64,000 nt of DNA, from NCBI GenBank assembly GCA_028023455.1, contig JAQFVV010006453.1, positions 1,346,001 through 1,410,000 on the forward strand, written 5' to 3'. How positions within the stretch are numbered: the stretch's first letter is position 1; each line of letters begins with the position of its first letter. The notes under the pieces were generated by a model. It saw only the letters and a program-made list of their open reading frames with translations. It did no database searches and was not told where the DNA came from. Shown in pieces: positions 37,888 to 46,648 of the stretch. Both the position numbers and the translations under genes were made by a program. Origin of the DNA: Epiperipatus broadwayi. Lineage: Eukaryota; Onychophora; Udeonychophora; Euonychophora; Peripatidae.

Positions 37888-38455
37888 ATCATCATTATCA
37901 TTTTCAACGATTTTCGATTCACTGCAGAATGGTCTCTCCAAGTTCAATCCATCTTCTCTGATCTCTAGCCTCTCTTCTCCACATCATCCCAGCACACTTC
38001 CTTATTTCATCCATCTCACATGTGGTCTTTTTCTAGGTCTTTTACAATCTCTTGGAATACAGTTTAAGATTTCAACTGTCCATTTATTATTATCTCTTCT
38101 AACAATACGTCCAGCCCAACTTCAGTCCCTTAATTATTTCAATGATATCAATAATATGTTTGTTTTCTCACCCATGTATTTTCTTTTCGATCTCTTCTTG
38201 TTATTTCCTAAATGTAACTTTCCATTCTTGTTGAATGGTTTGAAGTCTCTGGGATTGCTCTTTTGTTAAATGTCCAAGTCTCAGATCCATAAGTAAGAGC
38301 TGGTAAAACACATTTATTAAAAAACCTTTTTTTTTTTCAAACCCATAGCCATATTTTCTTTTAATATCAAGTTATTTCTACCAAAAACAATTCAACCAAG
38401 TTTTATTCTATGATTAATTTCATCCACTGAACAATTTTATATCATGTCAAGCAAG
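37888..38455 (-). pseudogene. RTE LINE 3' fragment, minus strand
   Basis: Minus-strand frames recover the C-terminal third of the 13.8-kb RTE element: AGRIVRR, WTVEILN, RDCKRPRKRPHV, then GEERLEIREDGLNLERP in another frame and an inverted ATC tail at 37888. Upstream, words matching the YGSETWTL region (gtccaagtctcagatccataagtaaga) are visible near 38272. Several frameshifts and stops disable it. It is longer than the 26.46-kb fragment and independently inserted. Confidence 0.85.
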
Positions 38456-38689
38456 TTGTAATACATATTTGAGCTTAAACCTCCTTAGTGTTCTACTGTG
38501 ATTTATTTCAGGGTTTGACAGAATGGAGATTTTTCAAGAGCAGTTTTGCTCTCCTTACTCCAGAGCCATTTAGTGTGAACTTAAATAATCAATAGATACT
38601 AAACAAAAGAGATAGTATAAGCATATTCATATTACTAGTTGTATTTTGTCTTTTGATTTTTGCAATAAGAACTTAGGATTCAAAGCTGC

Positions 38690-38957
38690 AACTAATCAGT
38701 TGATTAGAATGTTACCTTAAAATTCAATACTCAAGAATCTATGGATTCAGGTTTGAATCCTATGCTAGTACTGTCACTGGTTAGGTCAGCAATACCTAAA
38801 GAATAGGGAATAATAATACCTCTTGAAATGTTGTGCATATACTAATCTGTTTAATGTGCTATTACTAACAGTTGAATGTATTTGGAATATTTAAATAAAA
38901 TTAATTTTTTTTAAAGACATTCAATACTCATATTAGATGATGGAAATGGTCCAATAT
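38690..38957 (+). repeat. tRNA-like segment joined to a half foldback element
   Basis: ggattcaggtttgaatccta (B box-like GGTTTGAATCC at about 38749-38759) follows gttgattagaatgtta, which could serve as a degenerate A box. About 60 bp downstream the sequence becomes a single arm of the 16.4-kb foldback (ctattactaacag..tttggaatatttaaata..gatggaaatggtccaa). The pairing suggests a tRNA-derived SINE whose tail is related to that element. Confidence 0.5.
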
Positions 38958-39022
38958 AAAAAATACAACTAAAACACCATCAGCACAAACCTTCAAGAAA
39001 ACACAATATATATATATATATA

Positions 39023-40458
39023 TTATAATGTTTTCCACTTTGCTAGGCCTCTACACGCTAATATAAACTGCGCGCGAGTTGATCAAGCCATGTCAAAAAA
39101 GAAGAAAGTTGTATTTCTATCCTAAAAACACAGCTATATTTCCTGATCAACTCGGCCTAGTAATTGTTGAGAATTATGCTATCGATGAGATCAGCTTTTA
39201 ATTTATTTGATAGGCACCAGAGTTCTGCAAGAACCCACTGAACCACCACATAGCATCTGGCAAACAAAAAAGAAAAATATGTTTTTAAACTAATCGGTAT
39301 TGCATCATACCATAACGAGAATTATTTTCTTCTTTTTGATTATTATTCCTGGGCTTGTTTAAACATATTAGCATGGTAAATTCCATTTTAAATCTTATTA
39401 AACTAATAATAAATTTAATACTAAAAAAAAAAAAATAACTATTATTAATAACGCACAATGAAAAGGTTGATAAAAGTAAAATCTCTTTTATTCTAACAAA
39501 CTAAAAATATTTATAAGTTAAATTACGAATTAACTAAACAGGAAAGCACACACACACTAATCCAGATAATGAATCAATTAACAAAAACAGTTAGATTAAG
39601 CAATTAAAGCAATTTAATAATGTCCCAAGATCTTGTATAAAATTCTTTATTAGAAAGTTCCTTGAATACGAAAAGAAAAGTCTATATCAGGATGGTAGTC
39701 TAAGCTTAGATAAATAATTGTTTGCAAACTTTTAAGTCACTATCAAAAAAATTTATTCTTAACTTACCGGTAAGTTCATGTAGGTTTATGGGATCCCAGA
39801 TCATGAGAATTTCCATTGGTCTCTCCTGCCGGCATCTTCCATTATTGTTCCGTTCTATAGCTGGAGAAAAGGCACGGTTGTAGTGACCCTTTTATTGCAA
39901 AAAGTGGTCTTCACAAGTCCCGTTTCCATGCTTGCATGACAGCTTGGTACAGCAAGGGGCATACCTGTGTAGAAGTATATTTCTTGCCACAGATTATGCT
40001 CGCGGAAACCTCCAATTTTCAGAGATGTAACTAGAAGTTAAAGAGAAGACCTAGATTGAAGTTGTCCTCTCCTTTTTATATCGCGATCCAGTTTATAAAA
40101 CTTCTGCGCACTCTTTTGTCTTTTTATCAGCATATAAGATAATAATCTTGTACACTCTCTCTTAAATTACAAAGTCTTATTTTTTTTAGCATTATTCTTC
40201 CATCTTTAATTAGCTAAAATATTTTTCTTTTAGCTTATACTTTTGGAATTCTTTTAATTTATCTGGATTAGTAATCTGCATGTCATTTATTTTTTCCAAT
40301 TTTTATTTCCAATTAGATAAAAAAAAAATAAGAATGACAATTTTAACTTTCGTTGCACGTTTTAACAAAAATTATATTAATCAAAAAAAATCTAAATTTA
40401 CTTTTTTAGCTTTTACCAAATGCCAAAATATTTGCAACGTATATAAATAAATGCTACA
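39023..40458 (-). repeat. LTR-like copy, downstream end on the minus strand
   Basis: Begins on plus ttataatgttttccac next to an (AT)n tract and ends atgctaca. Contains the 11-bp stem CGAGTTGATCA (39075-39085) with TGATCAACTCG (39144-39154), and the outer stem CTAGGCC (39043-39049) with GGCCTAG (39154-39160, sharing one G with the inner stem). There is no coding capacity. Confidence 0.75.
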
Positions 40459-41189
40459 ATACCACCAGTGTCAGGAGATAAGAATAAAATAGGGGTTTAC
40501 ACTAATTTTATTCTTAAGTTTTCAAATTCATATTCATTTTTTTTGTAGTAGCATGCTGATATATTCTGTAGATTCATTCACAAGTGACATTCGGCTTTAA
40601 TGCCCACTTTTAGATCTAACACGGCAGGAATGGAAAATATTTCAACATTTATCTGTGTCCTTTCTGCTTTAGTGTAATAGTAATGATAAGAAGCCCAAGT
40701 TATAAGCACAAATGAGCGTTGCTCATCGTTTTGAGTCTTACAGGCTCATGGCAACTTGGTCCAACTTCCCCTTTATTGGGATCCCTGCTAGAAATAGTCT
40801 GATGGGCATATAAAGGTGATCTTACATTAATATACTGCATACTAGGACTCGGGGCTATGTTTTTACCCTCTTCAGTAACCGCCTACCTGGTCAAATACTT
40901 GTGAGTTACGTCTACATCAGCCATGATTGTGTTTTTTTTAGACATATCAAAAAAATATACATATTTTTTTTTCTTTCTGGAACTCATATTAAAAAAAATA
41001 TTTTTTATATTTTAATAATCAGGGTTTAATTAGTTAGTTAGTTTTTTATAATTTTTTTTTTTTTTAAAAAAAAAATTACTATTTATTTTCCAGCTGTGAG
41101 TTTCTTTGGCTCATCATTGTAACGTTCTTTATCATTACAACTTATCTCAGGTTGTGGTAGTTAAATCAAAGCCCGAGTTGGGTAAGCCA
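40459..41189 (-). other. Non-coding centre of the second LTR-like element
   Basis: On the minus strand it opens TGGCTTACCCAACTCGGGC, then TTTAACTACCACAA, CCTGAGAT and AAGTTGT, collinear with 4516 onward in the first element. The remainder is AT-rich with long A and T runs near 40960-41085. No frame of useful length and no recognisable product. The minus-strand 3' end, CACTGGTGGTAT before TGTAGC, is not a convincing polypurine tract. Confidence 0.55.
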
Positions 41190-42607
41190 TTATAACATTT
41201 TCCATTTTGCTAGGCCTCTACACGCTAATATCAACTGCGTGCGAGTTGATCAAGCTATGTCAAAAAATAAGGAAGTTGTATTTCTATTCTAAAAACACAG
41301 CTATATTTCCTGATCAACTCACCTAGTAATTGTTGAGAATTATGCTATCGATGAGATCAGCTTTTAATTTATTTGATAGGTGCCAGAGTTCTGCAAGAAC
41401 CCACTGAACTGTCACATAGCATCTGGCAAACAAAAAAGAAAAATATGTTTTAAACTAATCGGTATTGCATCATACCGTAACGAGAATTATTTTCTCCTTT
41501 TTGATTATTATTCCTGGGCTTGTTTAAACATATTGGCAAGGTAAATTTTGTTTTAAATCTTATTAAACTAATAATAAATTTAATACTAAAAAAAAATAAT
41601 AACTATTATTAATAACGCACAATGAAAAGGTTGATAAAAGTAAAATCTCTTTTATTCTAACAAACTAAAAATATTTATAAGTTAAATTACGAATTAACTA
41701 AACAGGAAAGTACACACACACTAATCCAGATAATAAATCGATTAACAAAAACAGTTAGATTAAGCAATTAAAGCAATTTAATAATGTCCCAAGATCTTGT
41801 ATAAAATTCTTTATTAGAAAGTCCCTTGAATATGAAAAGAAAAGTGTATATCAGGATGGTAGTCTAAGCTTAGATAAATAATTGTTTGCAAACTTTTAAG
41901 TCACTATCAAGAAAATTTATTCTTAACTTACCAGTAAGTTCATGTAGGTTTATGGGATCCCAGATCATGAGAATTTCCATTGGTCTCTGCTGCCGGCATC
42001 TTCCATTATTGTTCTGTTCTATAGCTGGAGAAAAGGCACGGTTGTAGTGACCCTTTTATTGCAAAAAGTGGTCTTCACAAGTCTGTTTTCCATGCTTGCA
42101 TGACAGCTTGGTACAGCAAGGGGCATATCTGTGTAGAAGTATATTTCTTGCCACAGGTATGCTCGTGGAAACCTCCAACTTTCAGAGACATAACTAGAAG
42201 TTAAAGAGAAGACCTAGATTGAAGTTGTCCTCTCCTTTTTATATCGTGATCCAGTTTATGAAACTTCTGTGCACTCTTTTGTCTTTTTATCAGCATATAA
42301 GATAATAATCTTGTACACTCTCTCTTAAATTACAAAGTCTTATTTTTTTAGCATTATTCTTCCATCTTTAATTAGCTAAAATATTTTTCTTTTAGCTTAT
42401 ACTTTTGGAATTCTTTTAATTTATCTGGATTAGTAATCTGCATATCATTTATTCTTTCCAATTAGATAAAAAAAATAAGAATGACAATTTTAACTTTCAT
42501 TGCATGTTTTAACAAAAATTATACTAATCAAAAAAAAAATCTAAATTTACTTTTTTAGCTTTTACCAAATGCCAATATATTTGCAACATATATAAATAAA
42601 CATTACA
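41190..42607 (-). repeat. LTR-like copy, upstream end on the minus strand
   Basis: Collinear with 39023-40458. The inner stem CGAGTTGATCA / TGATCAACTC is retained, and the outer stem has lost pairing on one side (..ctcacctag). It ends cattaca and is followed by an (AT)n tract shared with the next element. Confidence 0.75.
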
Positions 42608-42619
42608 ATATATATATAT

Positions 42620-45600
42620 ATAGTAATGTTTTCTGGTAGATTAGGTCATCATGCATTATGCAGAATAATGCAGAGGAGTTAATCAAACTATAAAAAATAT
42701 TCTGTTCATGTAGGAGTTTGGATATTTATAAAACATAGTTATAATTGCCGATTAACTGACCTAATATTTTATCTGATATGAATTGGTTGTGGAATCAGTT
42801 TTTTATTTTTTTAAGAGGGTGCCAGGACCTATGGACCTATTAATCCTCACTGCATCACATCACGTAGATTTGCAATAAGAAACTAAAAAGTAATATTTTA
42901 GAAATTTCACTTTCATTGTCACTTAATCTTTTTATATGAATTTTCTCCAGGCTTTAACCATTATGCTGCATTAATTCTGTTTGGCTGAGTGAGTTAAAAC
43001 TCTAAACTTTTGATTGATCAATTACAGAATTAGCAGTAAAAGTATATCCATCTTTTAATATTATATTCATTTTAGTTTCGTTTGTAAAAAGTATATTAAT
43101 AATTTGTCAAATTATGAAAGTAAATGAAAGTTTTTTAAAAATAAATTTTTATTTATAATTATAAAAATATTCAATAGTGGAAAACCTAAAAAGAAATTCA
43201 TAATGAATTACAAAGTGTTGCAGATGTCACTGATTTCTTTCTCAATTTGCATTAGTGTAAAATCTTACTATTTTTTACTAAAATCTTACTATTTTTGTAA
43301 AATAATTATATTTTTAGCATATTTTATACAAATACATTATAATATGTAAAAAAAATACTTAAAAAATACTCTAAAACATTTTGTTTTCAAAATCAAAACA
43401 AAGAAGTTGGAGCAGTAAAAGTTATTGACAGGCACTTATCCATTGTTTGTGATGAGAACCAACCAATCAGCATCTAGGGGGTCTACCTTCTCTCTTTGTT
43501 GTAGCTTTGAATGCCTATATTATTGATTTTTTTACTTATAAAATAATTCAAGAGAGGGCAGCATCTTACAGTACTTTTTAACCTTTCCGAGGGTCACTTC
43601 ATTATTGGCCAAGTGAGGTAAAACTCTAAAACTTTTAATTGGTCAATTGACAAACTCTTTGATAGAAATATTTTCATCTTTTAATATATATTAATTTTAG
43701 TTTCGTTTTCAAAAAGTATATTAATTATTTGTAATGTTAGGAAAGTAAACAAATGTTTTTTCAAAAATATATTTTTATTTGTATTTTATAGAAAAAATTC
43801 AAAAGCGGAAAAATCAAAGAAAATATTACAAGCAAATTACAAGCAATGTAAACATCATTTATATTCCCTCCCAGATTTACGTTAAGGAATTTTTTAGTAA
43901 AATCTTAGCGTTTTTTTTAAAATAATTATATTTTCAGCATATTTTAACCAAAATACATTATAATATGTAAATAAATGCCAGAAAAATATTCTAAAACATT
44001 AATCTTTGTTTGAAAATTAAATAAACAGCTTGGGGCAATCTAAACTCTTGACAGGTTGTCAAAATTATTGTGATCGCTGGTTTCTTTTTCAATTTACAAT
44101 CGTGTAAAGTATACAATTTTTTAATAAAACCTTACTACTTTTGTAAAATAACTATATTTTCAGCAAATTTTATGAAAATAATTTAAAATATGTGCGAAAA
44201 ATAATAAAAAAAACACTTTAAAACATATATTTTCATTTTCAGCGGTGAAAAAATATTTATCGGAATCATCAGACAATAAGCATTGAGAATGGATGGCCCA
44301 ACCAATGAGCGTTGGCCTTCTTCTTTTGTTAAACTTAAAACACTCCTAGTATTGCTTTTTTACTTGTAAAATAATTCAAGAGAGGGCAGCATCTTACGGG
44401 ACTTTTTCTAAACTTTCCAATGAGTATTAATTCATCACCGTAGCTTAAAAATGACCGATTTAGAGTGATCCAAAGCCACTGACGCAACTGTGCATTGAAC
44501 CCCATTGAAGGGTTAAGCTTTAAAACGAGCCTAAATATACTATGATAATGTAAAAATTGCCCAAATTAGAGTGAGTTAAGCCATGTACAAGTTAACTTGA
44601 GACAGTCTGAAAACTGTTTAAACAAGCATATTGGCATAGGTAATTTATACATTTTTTTAAATAATTTTTAATAGTCAATCTAATAAACTAAAATTAAAAA
44701 AGTACAATGAAAATGTTATATTAATGATAAATATTTTATTAACATGAATTAAAATATTTAGATGATAATTAATAAAAATGGAAGTAACATAAACATGGTC
44801 AACAAGATAATGATGTTAATTAAATAATTTCTATTTCAATTCTCTTTTTAAGTTTCTTCTAAAATGCAATCCATGGTTAAAATGTCTCTATTGGTAATTG
44901 TTATTTGTAATTAAAGTTTATAGTTAAATTTAGTTAGCAAACATATGAATTAGACTCAAGTTAAGTTATGAACAATAATTTACCCGTAAATTCCACAGGT
45001 TTATATAGATCATAGATTATTGTAGCATACATGAATTTCTTGAAATGAAGAGTTCATTGATATTTAACTTTGATTTCTTCTGTTGACATTTTCACATTCC
45101 TGGTCCATTTTAAGGCTAGATTCTAAAGTTTTTTGGAGTGACCTCTTTCTGACAAAAGAAGATGTCCACAAATGCTCCAGTTTCCACTCCCACATGATGA
45201 CTTGTTTCAGCATATGAGTATTCCTAAATAGATGCATTTTCTTTATCCAGGACCCATTGAAATAGCTAGCCAAAAGAACCAACTTTGCAAGTGTCTTTTC
45301 TTCTTATATCACATTCAATTTTAGATTTCTGTGCATATTATTTTCATCCTTTGTTTTGTTATCAAAATACAAGTTCATAATCTTGTACATTCCTTTTTAC
45401 TTTTTAGCTCCAAAGTTCTATTTTCATACATTCCTTTAGAGGCATATGTAATTATCATTACAGTAATATTACTTTGATTTTAATCACTTGCATTTGGAAT
45501 TTTTTTCCCCTTTGTTTAGCTATATTAACAATCTGTATGCATTTTTATTCCCTCCAATTTTAATTAAATAGATAATCTCAAACACGTAAACAACTTTCAT

Positions 45601-45737
45601 TGTACAGTATCTAAAAATAAATTACACTAACTTTAAAGTAAATTTTGTCCATAGAATGATTTTAAATTTTATTTCTTTTAGCTTTGAAGTATTAACAAAT
45701 GCCAACACTCTTGAATTATATGTATATATTGTAACCT
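42620..45737 (-). mobile_element. Diverged solo LTR-like copy split by a tandem-repeat insertion
   Basis: 42620-42960 (gtaatgttttctgg.., gttaatcaaac, gattaactgacctaat, gggtgccagga) parallels the first 230 bp of the 39.0-kb repeat. 44610-45737 (gtttaaacaagcatattggc, gtacaatgaaaatg, ttagctt..aaatgccaa) parallels its remainder. The roughly 1.6 kb between does not match. (TA)n sequence lies at both ends. Paired inverted repeats are kept with changed bases (see findings). No coding capacity. Confidence 0.6.
42984..44440. repeat. Tandemly duplicated insert within the third LTR-like copy
   Basis: Two collinear units start ggctgagtgagttaaaactc (42984) and ggccaagtgaggtaaaactc (about 43598). Each contains tttagtttcgttt, gtaaaataa..tatattttcagca and attataatatgtaa. 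Each ends aataattcaagagagggcag then catcttac (43544 and 44372). The second unit has an extra internal duplication around 43880-44160. Units are clearly diverged. Source and function are unknown. Confidence 0.7.
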
Positions 45738-45891
45738 TCCCTTCCAGTTCTTCAACACCTCTACCCTACTTTCTTTTTTTAGCCTCTACAATACTAGCTC
45801 AATAATAAACAATCAAGTATAACAATAATAAAGTATAAGACTCTTCATGGGCTTAAAACTTGTGTTATATCACATCATGAAATAGACTTTA

Positions 45892-45957
45892 TTTTGCCTA
45901 GGGGTTAGCATAGCTGGCCCAGGTTTGTTTCCCGGTCAACACATTTGATATGAAAAA
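45892..45957 (+). mobile_element. Miniature tRNA-like retroposon with 11-bp target duplications
   Basis: ggggttagcatagctgg (A box-like) and caggtttgtttccc (B box-like) are followed by ggtcaacacatttgatat, matching the minus-strand copy at 30389-30462. AATAGACTTTA occurs at 45881-45891 and 45958-45968, bounding a 66-bp insert that ends in an A run. It appears to be a bodiless tRNA-derived SINE. Confidence 0.75.
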
Positions 45958-46113
45958 AATAGACTTTAAGGACAAGGTTTTAACAGTGAGAAGTATTTCA
46001 AATACACTCCACAATGGCATTGCTATTGTGAAAATTCTTCTGCTATTATCCTAGTATAATCATTAGAAAAATCCCCACAACAAACAATGACTAACATAAT
46101 ATTTTATTTATGC

Positions 46114-46126
46114 TTTAACTACTTTT
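46114..46126. repeat. Target-site duplication, left
   Basis: TTTAACTACTTTT recurs exactly at 46649-46661, bounding a 522-bp HH-A element. Confidence 0.85.
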
Positions 46127-46240
46127 AAACCACTAAACATCACATGATCACTATCTCATACTAGCACAATAATTGTTATTAAACAATAACAATTATTGTG
46201 CTAGTATGAGATAGTGATCATGTGATGTTTAGTGGTTTAA
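46125..46240. repeat. Perfect 56-bp inverted repeat with four-base loop
   Basis: Arms 46125-46180 and 46185-46240 are exact reverse complements around the loop aaac. The outer end reads ttaaaccact and the inner end gttatt. The two outermost bases overlap the target duplication. As RNA it would be a fully paired 56-bp hairpin; as DNA it could extrude as a cruciform. It represents the family's 5' arm fused head to head with its inverse. Confidence 0.98.
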
Positions 46241-46648
46241 CACCAATCCTGCCTAATAGGATAGTGGTGGCTATGGTTGTTAAAGAGCCAAAGACACCAA
46301 AATGTATGGGTACTGAATTGAGTTCAGACCCATATGACTATATAAGCTATTGAGCTTGGGTTGAAAATATTAATGGTGTTTTCAATTTCATTCTCATAGT
46401 TTTGTAGTTAAATAAAGTTAAAAGGTGGGTGCTGGAGGGTTGCATTAGATCCTAAGATCTAGGTGCAGTGCTCTCAGATCCAAGGCTCCTCACTGATGAA
46501 GACCACAAGCCAGAAACTAGTCTGGGGATATTGGATGAGTATGCACTAGATAGGGATTTTATGCACAAGCCTTCTGGCATCCATTGATTGCTCTTGTTAG
46601 CACAAGATGGCACTACTATATGGAGAGTTTTTGCTGCATTTTGAATTG
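46127..46648 (+). mobile_element. HH-A retroposon with palindromic head and hammerhead motif
   Basis: A 522-bp insertion between exact 13-bp duplications. It begins aaaccactaaacatcacatg and ends gagagtttttgctgc..ttgaattg. Its head forms most of a perfect inverted repeat (46125-46240), followed by a single-copy middle (46241-46427) that is recognisable, diverged, at 55.31-55.39 kb. The 3' half (46428-46640) carries the hammerhead core. In the 17.1-kb copy this half is preceded by its own antisense copy; here that antisense part is missing. It has no reading frame. The structure and duplications point to a LINE-mobilised RNA, and which LINE is unknown. Confidence 0.8.
46459..46549 (+). ncRNA. 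Hammerhead ribozyme-like motif (HH-A)
   Basis: In order: outer stem I CTAGGTGCA (46459-46467), CTC, ATCCAA (46478-46483), internal loop GGC and TCCTCA (46487-46492). Then CTGATGA (46493-46499), A, stem II GAC-CACAA-GCC (46501-46511, one mismatch), A, GAAA (46513-46516), CTAG, and TC (46521-46522). Stem I returns as TGGGGA (46523-46528), TA, TTGGAT (46531-46536), GAG and TGCACTAG (46542-46549). Stem I has 6 + 6 pairs next to the core plus outer pairs. Predicted cleavage is after C46522. Stem III is C-G and A-U around a TA loop, as in two-pair stem III hammerheads, where ACTAGT could pair between two molecules. Stem II is weak (A opposite A at its base). Activity is inferred. Confidence 0.6.

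Larger units (their letters stand above)
39023..42607 (-). mobile_element. Second LTR-like non-coding element, 1.4-kb direct repeats
   Basis: Direct repeats 39023-40458 and 41190-42607 flank a 731-bp non-coding centre. Read on the minus strand the repeats start TGTA and end TTATAA, as in the 2.3-kb element. TGGCTTACCCAACTCGGGC follows the upstream repeat with no gap (41189-41171). (TA)n tracts lie at both outer ends. No gag or pol is present and no polypurine tract is seen. The two repeats differ at many positions, often C/T or G/A, so it is older than the 2.3-kb element. Alternatives are two tandem DNA elements, or an element read on the plus strand with TG...CA ends. Confidence 0.6.

Noticed and set aside
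40455-40485. Plus-strand reading of the second LTR-like element with TG...CA ends and a leucine-tRNA-type primer site (CAGTGTCAGGAG)
   Set aside because: The match to a known primer-site pattern is poor, whereas the minus-strand TGGC..AACTCGGGC block is shared with the other element. Kept only as an alternative.
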